Assembly (NCBI RefSeq): GCF_020171845.1 | Contig: NZ_JAIVAM010000001.1 | Coordinates: forward strand, 1-64,000 | Direction: 5' to 3' | DNA length: 64,000 bases | From: Cytobacillus kochii | Lineage (GTDB): Bacteria > Bacillota > Bacilli > Bacillales > Cytobacillaceae | In this document: positions 42,298-51,360 of the stretch, piece by piece | Layout of the letters: each line of letters begins with the position of its first letter | How positions within the stretch are numbered: the first letter of the stretch is position 1 | The notes under the pieces: generated by a model | The model's database searches: none | The model's input: only the letters and a program-made list of their open reading frames with translations | Told to the model about the DNA's origin: nothing | Translations under genes and position numbers: made by a program

Positions 42298-42876
42298 ATG
42301 GGTTTAGGTGACAAGAAGGTTTATATTTTGCTTACAGATACAGGTACGTACTTTACGAAATTGATAAAATTCTATACGAAGAGAAGTTATAATCATGCAT
42401 CTATCGCCTTTGATCATGAATTAGCAAAAGTATATAGTTTTGGCAGGAAAAAGCCACGGAATCCTTTTATCGGTGGGTTTGTAGTAGAGAATATAAACAA
42501 AGGATTGTTGAAGCATGCGGATTGCATCATTTATTCTTTCGCAGTTAATAATGAAGAACTGAGGAAAATGGAACAATATATCGCTACAATCGAATCTGAA
42601 AAGGAGGATTATCGTTATAATCTCTTTGGTCTATTTGGTGTGCTGTTTAATAAACCTTTGAAAAGAAGAAAAGCTTTCTTCTGTTCTCAGTTTGTAGCTT
42701 CAGTCATCCACGCAAGTGACAGCATCGAATTTGAAAAACCGCTATCATTAATCACTCCGTATGATCTCCGCAATATCCCCTTTATACAGGTTGAATATGA
42801 AGGGAAGCTGAAAGAGTATTTGTATAAGGAAATAGAACAACCTGAGGGAAAAGATTCTTTTTTTGTCTCAATATAG
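42298..42876 (+). CDS. Permuted papain-fold (NlpC/P60-like) hydrolase domain protein
   Basis: 192 residues. The permuted pattern has a His early in YNHASIAFD and a Cys late in FFCSQFVASVI, as in YiiX/YycO-like members of the permuted NlpC/P60 superfamily, which act as amidases or peptidases. No signal peptide, so it is cytosolic. ATG 42298 follows CTAGAGGAGAGACGGTA, a good site; the upstream frame from 42259 has none. Function not otherwise known. Stands alone. Confidence 0.65.
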   Translation: MGLGDKKVYILLTDTGTYFTKLIKFYTKRSYNHASIAFDHELAKVYSFGRKKPRNPFIGGFVVENINKGLLKHADCIIYSFAVNNEELRKMEQYIATIESEKEDYRYNLFGLFGVLFNKPLKRRKAFFCSQFVASVIHASDSIEFEKPLSLITPYDLRNIPFIQVEYEGKLKEYLYKEIEQPEGKDSFFVSI

Positions 42877-42961
42877 TAAATGGGTGCTAAAATTTTCCTT
42901 GTCATATTTTTAACAGATTCATTGCGTCTCTCTATGTGATAGGTATCATAGAAGCTATAAC

Positions 42962-42978
42962 TGTGATCACATATCACA
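42962..42978. promoter_or_regulatory. Inverted repeat TGTGAT-CACAT-ATCACA before the GntR remnant
   Basis: Six-base perfect arms with a five-base centre, just upstream of the GGAGGTGA site of the decayed regulator, and preceded by a weaker ATGTGATAGGTATCAT palindrome. Likely the relic of the regulator's own operator. Confidence 0.45.
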
Positions 42979-43001
42979 TAATGGAGGTGACGATCCCATA
43001 A

Positions 43002-43227
43002 ATGCATATAAGCGAAGAAATTACCGTCCCCACATTTTCTCAAGAAGTGTATAAATGTCTCCGGTATATTCCCACCAGGTAAAAGAGTTTCTATTAGAAA
43101 ATTAGCTGACCAATTGAATGTCAGTACAATGCCGGTTAAAGAAGCATTAAATAAATTACATCAGAAGGCTTTTTTCATTTTGAACGGAGGAGTATTTTTG
43201 TTAGCCAGCTTTCATCGCAATAATTAA
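43002..43227 (+). pseudogene. GntR-family regulator, frameshifted
   Basis: ATG 43002, 10 bases after GGAGGTGA, reads MHISEEITVPTFSQEVYKCL then stops at 43083. In the next frame the sequence continues FPPGKRVSIRKLADQLNVST, MPVKEALNKLHQ, the winged-helix core of GntR/FadR proteins, to a stop at 43227. A one-base change near 43065 separates the halves, and the C-terminal ligand domain is not intact. Degenerate sequence follows to ~43520. It was probably the regulator of a nearby transporter. Confidence 0.65.
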
Positions 43228-43530
43228 TTGAATTATATGGATTACTTTAGAGAAAATGGCCTTGGAATGGTCGTATAGACATTATGAAGGTTCCTTTGAA
43301 GAAATCAATTAGTTGATTCAAAAAGATAATCCAGACATAGAACTTGCCTCTTAAAAATTTAAGCAGAATTACAAATTGAGTTTGTTTATGGAATGGATGC
43401 AGCTGAAAATGGAATCGGCACGATGTCAGAAGAGCGTTGGGAGACGCTGATTGACCCGCTATGATGAAGGATTGATGGATGAGAAGTTCGGCTGCAGAAG
43501 AAGTCTTTACTACTAAATGGTGTCCGAAAG

Positions 43531-43566
43531 AAGAGTAAGTGATTCGATATCACTTACTCTTCTTTG
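43531..43566. terminator. Hairpin terminator
   Basis: AAGAGTAAGTGAT and ATCACTTACTCTT are perfect 13-bp arms followed by CTTTG. It would end the degenerate region from either side. Confidence 0.65.
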
Positions 43567-43708
43567 TTGTTTCTTCTCAGGAATTGTTGAATGAAACGGT
43601 TTGTATGGGAAAAACTCACAATAGCCGTTTTTTTATTTAGCTCTCTTTGGGGCAGGTAGTTCTTCGGTGGTCTCGGAATAGATGGAATTATTTTATTTAT
43701 TCTCTCAT

Positions 43709-43738
43709 GTGACAAGTTTATTCGGCATGTAGTATAAT
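43709..43738 (+). promoter_or_regulatory. Candidate gltS promoter
   Basis: GTGACA (43709) and TATAAT (43733) spaced 18 bases, ~75 bases before the symporter gene. Confidence 0.4.
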
Positions 43739-43812
43739 TCACGGGTCACTCTCTATAGGTTTCCCTAGAAGAGAAATGGGGAAATTAAATGAAATACAAA
43801 GGGGATGAATAA

Positions 43813-45204
43813 ATGGACTTAACGATTGCTGCTTTTTCAGTTCTTATCCTGGCGATTATTTTAGTGCTTGGTAAATGGGTAAGAATTAAAGTGAAATTAC
43901 TTCAAAGATTGTTTTTACCAACATCATTAATTGCGGGTTTTATTGCACTTATATTAGGACCAGAAATACTAGGAAGGCTACTTGGACGCGAAGGTGGAAT
44001 TTTTACATCTGAGATGGTCGAAGTTTGGGCTAGTCTGCCAGGCCTTTTAATTAATATTGTTTTTGCATGTCTTTTTATAGGGTTTAAATTACCTAATCCC
44101 AAAAAAATGTGGCGGATTGGTGGGCCGCATATTGCTTTAGGTTATACACTCTCTTTTGCTCAATATGTAGTGGGTATTTTACTTGCTATCACCATCATTA
44201 CACCTCTTTTTGGACTTAGTCCTGCTGCAGGCGCCTTAATTGAGATTGCCTTTGTTGGTGGTCATGGAACAGCGGCGGGTTTACAAGGGACATTTACTTC
44301 TTTAGGTTTTGAAGAAGGTTATGATTTGGCAATTGGTTTGTCGACAGTCGGTATTCTTGCAGGTATCATCGTAGGGATGATTTTAATCAATTGGGGAGCA
44401 CGTAATGGCAAATCTAAAACATTGAGTCACCCTGATGAGATTTCTGTAGAGGAGCAGTCAGGTATTATTAAGGTCGATAATCGTTCATCAGCGGGTCTGC
44501 AAACTACTTCGCCGATGTCTATTGAGCCGTTAACGCTTCATATTGGATTTGTTGGGCTATCTATTTTTATAGGGTTCTTATTATTGGAAGCGTTTCAATG
44601 GCTTGAGGCTGTTACTTATGGGCCAGCTATAGGTGTTTATTTATTTGAATATGTTCCTTTATTTCCATTCGCAATGATAGGGGGAATATTGTTACAATTA
44701 TTCTTATCCAAATTTGACCGTTATCAATTAGTTGATCGCGAATTAATTAATCGTATTCAAGGTGTAGCTCTTGATTTCCTAATCATTAGTGCGATGGCTT
44801 CACTTAGTCTACAGGTCATTGGTGAGAATTTCATTCCGTTCATTATTTTAGCGATTGCTGGAATTGTCTTGAATGTAGGGTTATTCTTATATCTGGGTCC
44901 TCGTATGATACCTGAGTATTGGTTTGAAAGAGGATTAGGAGATTTCGGACAGTCTACAGGTGTGGCTGCAACAGGAATTATGCTAATGAAAACAGTCGAT
45001 CCAGAGAACAAATCGCCAGCACTCAATGCCTTTGGCTATAAACAAATTGTATTTGAACCGATGGTAGGTGGCGGGCTTATTACAGCTGCAGCCGTTCCAT
45101 TTATTATTCAGTTTGGAGCAATTCCTGTATTAATTGTCAGTACAATTTTAATGATTATCTTTTGGATAATAGGCGTAAAAGTGTTTGGTAAGAAGAAAAA
45201 GTGA
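43813..45204 (+). CDS. gltS: Sodium/glutamate symporter, GltS family
   Basis: Membrane carrier of the GltS (ESS) family that imports glutamate with sodium. The 463 residues have ~10-11 hydrophobic helices in two halves. The two reentrant-loop regions show GGHGTAAGLQGTF near 155 and FGQSTGVAATGIMLMKTVDP near 380, as in the family, and ALGYTLSFAQYVVG lies near the first. ATG 43813 follows AAGGGGATGAATAA. Monocistronic. The family is clear; glutamate as substrate is inferred. Confidence 0.85.
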   Translation: MDLTIAAFSVLILAIILVLGKWVRIKVKLLQRLFLPTSLIAGFIALILGPEILGRLLGREGGIFTSEMVEVWASLPGLLINIVFACLFIGFKLPNPKKMWRIGGPHIALGYTLSFAQYVVGILLAITIITPLFGLSPAAGALIEIAFVGGHGTAAGLQGTFTSLGFEEGYDLAIGLSTVGILAGIIVGMILINWGARNGKSKTLSHPDEISVEEQSGIIKVDNRSSAGLQTTSPMSIEPLTLHIGFVGLSIFIGFLLLEAFQWLEAVTYGPAIGVYLFEYVPLFPFAMIGGILLQLFLSKFDRYQLVDRELINRIQGVALDFLIISAMASLSLQVIGENFIPFIILAIAGIVLNVGLFLYLGPRMIPEYWFERGLGDFGQSTGVAATGIMLMKTVDPENKSPALNAFGYKQIVFEPMVGGGLITAAAVPFIIQFGAIPVLIVSTILMIIFWIIGVKVFGKKKK

Positions 45205-45314
45205 GTGATTGACAATCCATGTTCAAAATGATAAATTATTTTTGTTTATAAATGAATAATGGCGACATGGCTATGGGCGTCATGTTAGCGAATTCGCATA
45301 GAATATGTTTGAAT

Positions 45315-45352
45315 GCAGCGCCTCCCGCTTTTATAGGGAGCGCTGCCTTTTT
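45315..45352 (+). terminator. Terminator of gltS
   Basis: GCAGCGCCTCCC and GGGAGCGCTGC around a short loop, then CTTTTTG. Confidence 0.7.
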
Positions 45353-45370
45353 GCGTGGAGGGAAGGTCAG

Positions 45371-46513
45371 ATGGATAAAAGAGTGTATTTACTAACCATA
45401 ATTACTTTTATTGTCGGTTTGGTTGAGTTAATTATTGCGGGCATCTTGCCACTTATTGCAACGGATTTAGGTGTGTCGCTTGGTGAAGTGGGGATGTTAA
45501 TCTCTTTGTTTTCTTTAAGCTTTGCCATATCTGGTCCTGTACTATTATCTTTAACAGCGAAGATAGAGAGAAAGCGGTTATTTCTATTCGTTCTATTTGT
45601 TTTCTTCTTATCTAATTTAATGATTGTTGTTATGGATGGTTATGTATCTTTGTTGGTTGGAAGAGTAATATCGGCTATGTGTGCGGCTCTTCTTATTTCA
45701 TTATGTCTCACGATTGCTTCACAAATTAGTGGTGAAAAATATCGAGCGAGAGCGATTGGTATTGTACTGATGGGGGTCAGTGCGTCCCTTGTTTTTGGAA
45801 TTCCATTCGGCTTGTGGTTAGGTAATGAATATAGCTGGAGAGCGCCGTTCTTGTTTATTTCGATTCTGACATTAATCATCATGATTGTTGTTTATTTTGC
45901 ATTAGGCCCAATAGAGGCGAAAAGAGGTTTACCTTTAAAGGAACAGTTAAAAGCATTAAAAAATAGAAAGATTGTACTCGTTCAACTGACATCGATTCTC
46001 TTTTTTGCCGGTCATATGAGTCTATATGCGTATTTAACACCCTTTCTTAGTGAGACGATGAGTATTACTGGTAATTCACTTAGTTTGATTTACCTTATTA
46101 TTGGCATCGTTGCTGTGTGCGGGAGTTTTTTAGGTGGGCAGATTACGGATCGCTTAGGTGCGAAACGATCTATTATCATCGTACTTTCTGCTTTTATTGT
46201 TACAATTATCCTTATCCCGTATTTGCAGTTTTCTCTTGCTTTGTTTATTTGTGCACTATTGTTATGGAATTTATTAAGCTGGTCTTTGCAGCCCGCCATC
46301 CAGAGCTATCTTGTATCTGCTGCGCCAGAAACATCTGATATTCAACAAAGTTTAAATAATTCAGGGGTTCATGTTGGTATGGCTATTGGTTCAACTGTTG
46401 GTGGAATCATCATCGATCAATATCATGTGGAGATCAATCCTCTTATTGCAGGGGGTTTTACATGCATCGCCTTGCTCATTATCTTGGCCGCATTTAAGCA
46501 AAAGCGTAAATGA
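45371..46513 (+). CDS. MFS transporter, DHA1 (AraJ/YdhP-like) family
   Basis: Twelve-helix secondary transporter of 380 residues. Loop 2-3 motif is present in altered form, and LVGRVISAMCAALLISLCLT with IASQISGEKYRARAIG are typical of the drug/sugar-efflux group (AraJ, YdhP, PbuE). GGQITDRLGAKRSIII matches the second-half loop. Substrate unknown: sugars, purines and drugs are all possible. ATG 45371 follows GTGGAGGGAAGGTC, the longer frame upstream runs through the terminator. Ends in a bidirectional terminator shared with the nuclease gene. Confidence 0.8.
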   Translation: MDKRVYLLTIITFIVGLVELIIAGILPLIATDLGVSLGEVGMLISLFSLSFAISGPVLLSLTAKIERKRLFLFVLFVFFLSNLMIVVMDGYVSLLVGRVISAMCAALLISLCLTIASQISGEKYRARAIGIVLMGVSASLVFGIPFGLWLGNEYSWRAPFLFISILTLIIMIVVYFALGPIEAKRGLPLKEQLKALKNRKIVLVQLTSILFFAGHMSLYAYLTPFLSETMSITGNSLSLIYLIIGIVAVCGSFLGGQITDRLGAKRSIIIVLSAFIVTIILIPYLQFSLALFICALLLWNLLSWSLQPAIQSYLVSAAPETSDIQQSLNNSGVHVGMAIGSTVGGIIIDQYHVEINPLIAGGFTCIALLIILAAFKQKRK

Positions 46514-46518
46514 TAATA

Positions 46519-46576
46519 AAAAAGCAGCCTTCAAAGGGAGACTCATAGAGTCACAATTGAAGACTGCTTTTCTTTT
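46519..46576. terminator. Bidirectional terminator between MFS and nuclease genes
   Basis: AAAAGCAGCCTTCAA and TTGAAGACTGCTTTT are near-perfect arms around a loop, followed by TCTTTTC. Usable for both convergent genes. Confidence 0.7.
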
Positions 46577-46582
46577 CCTTAT

Positions 46583-47722
46583 TTAATTCCAAATTTCTTC
46601 AACCCATTCAGGATGATCGATAAATGGATTACGATTATGCTGATAGTCATTATAGATAATATCATTTCTTTGTCGTTCTAAGTCATCTACAGGGTCTAAG
46701 TTATGCCACTCAATTAACGTTGAGAGTTTGCCGTGATAGGGAGCTGAACCGTTGCTTACGCGGTCGTTCACCTCTAAATCCAGTTCGCCACTGTCGCCTT
46801 CATAACGGACATCCATATAGAAAATCATTCTCGCGACATCCCCTTTTACTTCATCACGTGGTTCCCAAGAATCATTATCCGTAAAGGTATCAGGTGCTTC
46901 ACCTTGTGGAGAGCCGCCATTATCAAAATCTTTGTTACCACGAGAGCCATTCACTGATACATCTGTGGGGCGTAGATGATGTAGGTCTGTTCCAGGACCC
47001 ATAGATGTTCCGAAATCACCATGCGATTTAGCCCACACATGTTCTCTGTTCCATTCATCTGGATTTCCACCGTTCGTTGATTTACTTTGTGATCTGCCAG
47101 TGTATAAAAGGATGACGTTATTCGTATTATTTGGATCTTCATCCGTTGCCTTCAGTGCTTCCCAAACGGCACTATAGGAAATTTCGGTATGGTCATCAAT
47201 GATATTGTGTAACGCGGTTTTTAATGCTTCGCCTGTTTTTCCAGTAGCAGAATCATAATAAGAACCAGGGGCATTATTTTCCTCATCAGGTCCTTCAGGT
47301 TCCTCTTCTTCGGATTGTTTGATCATTTCAGCTGTGTTTTTCAATCCAGGATGTGAATAGTACGCTGTGAGATTGCCGGTTACTGTTATCTTCTCACCAA
47401 GTAATTCGGGGTTGCTCTTAAGGCCGAACTGTGTGCGGAATTGTGAGGGAATCTGAATATAAAGCATATTAGCAGTATTTGTTTCTGTGCGAGAATCAGC
47501 AATAGCTAAGGAGTAATCATCTGGATAGTTGCCCGTAATTACCGTATTGGCTGAGGTAGGCTTACCTACTATATAGCCTTCCACCGATTGTACAGAGTTA
47601 TTTTGCACGTCGATGGCTTGTGATACTGGTAAGGTAGCAGCAGATATTTGCGAAGAATCGAATGATAGAGTAGAAAAGAAAACGAGAAAAGCGACAATAG
47701 ATAACTTTAAGAATCTACGCAT
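46583..47722 (-). CDS. Secreted nuclease, endonuclease I family with N-terminal OB-type domain
   Basis: 379-residue exported DNase/RNase. A signal peptide MRRFLKLSIVAFLVFFSTLS ends in QISAATL. Residues ~45-135 form an OB-like domain (VEGYIVGKPTSANTV, YSLAIADS, ILGEKITVTG-like) as in the B. subtilis YhcR nuclease. The catalytic endonuclease-I domain has REHVWAKSHGDFG, DLHHLRPTDVSVNGSRG and NKDFDNGG. An acidic linker EEEEPEGPDEENN joins the two. ATG 47722 follows AAAGGAGGATAAT. Likely nutritional nuclease using external nucleic acids. Monocistronic. Confidence 0.85.
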   Translation of the reverse strand: MRRFLKLSIVAFLVFFSTLSFDSSQISAATLPVSQAIDVQNNSVQSVEGYIVGKPTSANTVITGNYPDDYSLAIADSRTETNTANMLYIQIPSQFRTQFGLKSNPELLGEKITVTGNLTAYYSHPGLKNTAEMIKQSEEEEPEGPDEENNAPGSYYDSATGKTGEALKTALHNIIDDHTEISYSAVWEALKATDEDPNNTNNVILLYTGRSQSKSTNGGNPDEWNREHVWAKSHGDFGTSMGPGTDLHHLRPTDVSVNGSRGNKDFDNGGSPQGEAPDTFTDNDSWEPRDEVKGDVARMIFYMDVRYEGDSGELDLEVNDRVSNGSAPYHGKLSTLIEWHNLDPVDDLERQRNDIIYNDYQHNRNPFIDHPEWVEEIWN

Positions 47723-47910
47723 ATTATCCTCCTTTAATTTTTTTATTGTATTCTGCTTCATCTTACCATTTTTCTGTTAAAATATTTTTAATAATAAGTA
47801 AATTTAGGAGGCGTTGATAAAAATAAGAAAATCTACTCGGCTTGTTTGCAGGAGAATAGAACTTGTTTAGAGGGAATTTATGGTGAAAGTAGGTGGTAAG
47901 GAGGTAGAGG

Positions 47911-48282
47911 ATGAAAATCTTACGAAAGTATCTCATCTGTACTTTAGCTCTTTTCCTCATTATTAGTATTGGAGGGTTTCTTTTCTTTACATATACGCCG
48001 ACCTACAAGGGTGTCATTATAGAAAGTGGGCAATCTATTTGGGTTGTGCCGAATGCTGAAAATATTAAATACAAATCAAAACAAGAGTTAAGAGAAACAT
48101 ACATGTATCAAGGAGTTGAATTTACATTACCAACTTATATGTCAGAAAAAAAGGTAGGTCAATTGTCAGTCGGTGATGAAGTAATCATCTACTTTAGTGG
48201 GGAGATAAGAGCTTCTGCACCTGGAGGCGGAGATGCTTATTGGGTCTCTTTAATAAAAAGTGAGAGCGAGGAATCAAATTGA
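47911..48282 (+). CDS. Hypothetical membrane-anchored protein (DUF3221-like)
   Basis: 123 residues. An N-terminal helix [20 protein letters not shown] anchors a soluble domain: [20 protein letters not shown] and [21 protein letters not shown] resemble DUF3221 domains (small OB-like extracellular domains of Bacillus). No lipobox. ATG 47911 follows TGGTAAGGAGGTAGAGG. It overlaps the next gene by four bases, so the two are co-translated. Confidence 0.6.
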   Translation: MKILRKYLICTLALFLIISIGGFLFFTYTPTYKGVIIESGQSIWVVPNAENIKYKSKQELRETYMYQGVEFTLPTYMSEKKVGQLSVGDEVIIYFSGEIRASAPGGGDAYWVSLIKSESEESN

Positions 48283-48638
48283 TTAATTATAACGGAAAGA
48301 AATTTGTATCAATAGAGAATACAAATAATGGTGAAGTCTCTGATCAAACTTATTTTGATTATAGTCAAGAGGGGAATATCCTATCTGCTAGCTACTATGG
48401 CGGACAGATTAGAAAAGGAACGTTAATCGGTATTGTAAATGAGGATGGTTCTTTATTGTTTAACTATAATCATGTAAATAGTAAAGATGAAGTAAGAGGT
48501 GGTACTTGTTCTTCAACGCCTGAATACCTTCCAGATGGGCGAATGAGATTACATGAACAATGGCAATGGAACGATGCAGATCAAACCGAAGGGCAATCGG
48601 TTATTGAGGAAATGAAAAAAGAATCGAAAGTATATTGA
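48279..48638 (+). CDS. Conserved hypothetical protein
   Basis: 119 residues, soluble, beta-rich: [60 protein letters not shown] and [21 protein letters not shown] recognise this as a common Bacillus family sometimes labelled N-acetylglutamate synthase without support. The TTG start at 48279 overlaps the preceding gene's stop. Function unknown. Confidence 0.65.
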   Translation: MINYNGKKFVSIENTNNGEVSDQTYFDYSQEGNILSASYYGGQIRKGTLIGIVNEDGSLLFNYNHVNSKDEVRGGTCSSTPEYLPDGRMRLHEQWQWNDADQTEGQSVIEEMKKESKVY

Positions 48639-48644
48639 TAGGAA

Positions 48645-48686
48645 GGCTAGTGGATTGCACTTTTACTGCAAAAAGTCCACTAGCTA
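48645..48686. terminator. Bidirectional terminator
   Basis: GCTAGTGGA and TCCACTAGC are perfect 9-bp arms, with GCAC/TGCA extending them; serves the plus-strand pair and the ctaG gene. Confidence 0.65.
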
Positions 48687-48698
48687 TTCAAATTCTGA

Positions 48699-49481
48699 TT
48701 ACACAGAATGAGGTTGATACCTTTTAGGCTTTGTCACTTTAAACCATTGATAACAGAAAATAATAATAATCACTAGGTCAACAATATCGCCTCCATAATA
48801 CATAATCATGCTTCCTTTTTCAGCTTCCATTCTTTCTACACTTGAAGGAGGGTAACCATAAAAAGATTTGGCTAGAATCTGATGTCCAGCGAGAGCTAAA
48901 ATAAGTATAATGGCTCGAAATTGAAAACTATAACCTTGGTGAAGCTTATCAATATAGACGATTGATGCTGTGAAAAAATAACCAGCTAGGAAGATATGTG
49001 CATGAATGACGGTGTACAACACCATTGAATGATGCATCATTGTGAATAATTCCGTTCGATATAATAACCAAAGTCCACCAATATTTAACACCGTAGTAAA
49101 TAGGGGATTTAATAAAAGGTGAAATGGTCTCATTTTTAAGGTAGTAGTCACTTTTCTAGCCGTTTTTACAGGTAATGAACGTAGTAGGAGCGTTACTGGT
49201 TTTGCTAGTACCATAAATAGTGGGCCAATCATGCCTAAAAGTAAATGGGCAACCATATGGACACTGAAAAATTGGTGTGATGCCTCTGCTAAAGGACCAG
49301 CCACTGCTAATATACAAAGTACATTTCCACAAATCCAACATGCTGTGTGATACCATGGCCACTGACGGTAAGATTGATTAGATTTGATGACAGCGATTCC
49401 ATAGAGAATGATTAAAAGAAAAAAAGGAGTCGCTAAAATAAATGAAAGAATGGTTATGTCAAAGTGTTGTTGAGCAGGCAT
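48699..49481 (-). CDS. ctaG: Cytochrome c oxidase assembly factor CtaG
   Basis: 260-residue polytopic membrane protein of the caa3_CtaG family (not related to proteobacterial CtaG), needed for assembly of the CuA/caa3-type oxidase in Bacillus. About seven helices. The family marks SVHMVAHLLLGMIGPLFMVL (with conserved His), GGLWLLYRTELFTMMHHSMV, and the late GHQILAKSFYG with YYGGDIVDL are present. ATG 49481 follows AAAAGGGGGACACT. Transcribed leftward with the DUF2243 gene 27 bases upstream, a pairing seen in related genomes. Confidence 0.9.
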   Translation of the reverse strand: MPAQQHFDITILSFILATPFFLLIILYGIAVIKSNQSYRQWPWYHTACWICGNVLCILAVAGPLAEASHQFFSVHMVAHLLLGMIGPLFMVLAKPVTLLLRSLPVKTARKVTTTLKMRPFHLLLNPLFTTVLNIGGLWLLYRTELFTMMHHSMVLYTVIHAHIFLAGYFFTASIVYIDKLHQGYSFQFRAIILILALAGHQILAKSFYGYPPSSVERMEAEKGSMIMYYGGDIVDLVIIIIFCYQWFKVTKPKRYQPHSV

Positions 49482-49508
49482 AGTGTCCCCCTTTTAGCTT
49501 TACTTACT

Positions 49509-50001
49509 TTATGACTGACTAGTTTTTCGGATGATAATGATTCCGATAATCGTAATCACTGCAGCAGTGATATTCCATACCAAATCATAAGGTAGCACAT
49601 CAACTCCGTAGCGAATTTGATGTAATTTGAACACTTTATGTTGAATTAAACCATCGTATAAATTAAATAAACCAATACCTAATAAAGCCCCGCCAATCCA
49701 TCTTTTTTTCCACCAAGATTCTCTTCTGCGTAAGTCAGCCACCATAAACAGACTTGCTACTGTAGCGAACCAACTAAACGCATGGAATAACCCATCAGAA
49801 AGTAATCCGATCTTTGTTGTGGATTGATCATAAAAATGATGCCAACCTAATAGTTGGTGAAATACCATCTCATCAATAAATGCAACCAAACCAAGTCCGA
49901 AGAGAATACCAGAGATGAGATTGTATGTTGAGTGCTTAGTTATGTTCTGTTGGAATTCCTTATGTTCGCCTTTAATTGAATTATCGATAGTATCAGCTCA
50001 T
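49509..50001 (-). pseudogene. DUF2243 membrane protein, frameshift near the N-terminus
   Basis: Four-helix membrane protein that usually accompanies CtaG. Ahead of the frame ending at 49509 there is open sequence with no start: ITKHSTYNLISGILFGLGLV then AFIDEMVFHQLLGWHHFYDQ. The likely start is ATG 50001 (AGAGGAAATACC upstream), where ATGAGCTGATACT stops after two codons; removing one T gives MSDTIDNSIKGEHKEF joined in frame. So either a frameshift or a sequencing error, unless a TTG at 49891 is used, which would cut the first helix. Confidence 0.65.
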
Positions 50002-50144
50002 TTCTGTAAGGTATTTCCTCTATTTTTCCCGAGTGTTTAAACTCTAAACATATATAGAAGTGTAAGTTTATAATGAATTTGAAATTGATTCGATATTCAT
50101 AGGAAGTATTTATAGCAATTGGTTGTTATTGTGAATTAAAAGGA

Positions 50145-50175
50145 ACCTAACTACGCTAAGGTAGTTAGGCATTTT
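50145..50175. terminator. Hairpin CCTAACTAC/GTAGTTAGG
   Basis: Perfect 9-bp arms around GCTAAG, followed by CATTTTG only, so a weak terminator. It follows the hydroxyisourate-hydrolase remnant on the minus strand. Confidence 0.5.
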
Positions 50176-50199
50176 GGAGTAGCTATGAAATTTTCATTA

Positions 50200-50370
50200 C
50201 TAGCTTCCACGATATACTTGGTATCCCCAAGGTGAAATGAGAAGGGAGACGTGATTATCCATATCTACATTTGACACTCCGAACGAACAGGGACTGCCTC
50301 TAAGAATGGTAGGTCGGGGAGGGGGATTTCTTTTTCACGTCTAGTAAGTAGTGGAGCATCTAAGCGGCCG
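50200..50370 (-). pseudogene. 5-hydroxyisourate hydrolase (PucM/UraH) C-terminal remnant
   Basis: Leftward reading gives LPDLPFLEAVPVR in one frame and, after a shift near 50280, GVSNVDMDNHVSLLISPWGY then QVYRGS and a stop at 50200. S-P-(W/F)-x-Y-x-x-Y-R-G-S at the end is the hallmark of hydroxyisourate hydrolase, a transthyretin-like enzyme of urate breakdown, and (E/A)VPVRFGV precedes it in Bacillus PucM. The front of the gene is lost. Suggests that the organism once had a purine-degradation gene here. Confidence 0.6.
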
Positions 50371-50384
50371 TTCGAACGAGCATT

Positions 50385-50538
50385 CTCTTCCACCTTGAAT
50401 ACCTGTCGCTAAAATAACTTTGCGTGCAAGAAGGGAACGGAAGGTTCTTCTGATTGGTTGATATGTGGAGAAGTATACTTCGTAACGAGCTTCCCAGGGA
50501 TTCGTAATGTCATAGATAAATAGTCTTTCTTCTTGCAA
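50385..50538 (-). pseudogene. FAD/NAD-dependent oxidoreductase fragment
   Basis: A ~50-codon open stretch reads NPWEARYEVYFSTYQPIRRT, then LLARKVILATGIQGG. V-x-L-A-T-G-x-x-G-G is the strand ending the FAD domain in flavoprotein monooxygenases. No start or rest of the fold is present; it appears fused by deletion to the hydrolase scrap. No intact gene lies between 50002 and 50656. Confidence 0.4.
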
Positions 50539-50656
50539 AGAGTTTATGAATATGAATCGATTGCATAGTAAAAATGAATGGTTAGTTTAACAAATTTTCC
50601 CTCAATAGGTTATAATTATATTTGGGTGTTTATTAAATTATTTAGGAGAAAGACAA

Positions 50657-51121
50657 ATGAAAGAAATACAATGTTATAGATTTGAAGCAGAGATTGAGGC
50701 AGATATAGATTTAGTTTTTGAATGTCTTAATAAAGATCAACATGTATTAAAATGGAATACACAAATCATTGAAAATCATTATGATGGAGATGAAAGTGAT
50801 TTAAAAGAAGGCTCGATGTTAACTACAAGGCAAAAAATTGGAAAAAAGGTGTATGAGTTACAAGCTGTTTATTCTAAGTATGATCCACCTTTTTATGCTG
50901 TAGTAGAGACGAAGACGAAAGAAGGAATAAGTAGGACAGAATACATTCTCGAAATCCTCCCAGAAGGAACAAAGTTTATAGCGAATGTTACATTGATTCC
51001 ATCAAACTGGATCTATAAATTAGTTACTAATATGATGAAATGGTCATTTAAATATGTTTATGATGACCAGTTTAATCAGTATATAGAATATATTTATCAA
51101 GTTGAATATAAGAGAAGATGA
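50657..51121 (+). CDS. SRPBCC-family protein (START/Bet v1-like fold)
   Basis: 154 residues, helix-grip fold for hydrophobic ligands: YRFEAEIEADIDLVFECLNK, KWNTQIIENHYDGDESDLKE, GKKVYELQAVYSKYDPPFYA and a final amphipathic helix WIYKLVTNMMKWSFKYVYDD. Similar to proteins labelled polyketide cyclase; ligand unknown. ATG 50657 follows TTTAGGAGAAAGACAA. Monocistronic with a terminator after the stop. Confidence 0.75.
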   Translation: MKEIQCYRFEAEIEADIDLVFECLNKDQHVLKWNTQIIENHYDGDESDLKEGSMLTTRQKIGKKVYELQAVYSKYDPPFYAVVETKTKEGISRTEYILEILPEGTKFIANVTLIPSNWIYKLVTNMMKWSFKYVYDDQFNQYIEYIYQVEYKRR

Positions 51122-51134
51122 AGTATAAGCTGAG

Positions 51135-51161
51135 AGTAGCCCTTTTCTGGCTACTTTTTTT
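51135..51161 (+). terminator. Terminator of the SRPBCC gene
   Basis: AGTAGCC and GGCTACT are perfect arms followed by TTTTTTT. Bases 51162-51360 show no gene. Confidence 0.7.
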
Positions 51162-51360
51162 ATGATAAAAAAAGGTTTTACGCTAGAATCAGTTCATTCA
51201 GAGGATGATCCTTTTACATGTTACTTCGTATAGGTCTATAAGGAGAAGAATTATGAAAAGGAGTGAGAAGATGAGAGGAAAAGTGTATTTCTCTTAGATT
51301 TTGAAAAATTTAAAAAGAAAGATAAGAGCTAATAGTGAAAAATTAGCTCCTATTCACCTT

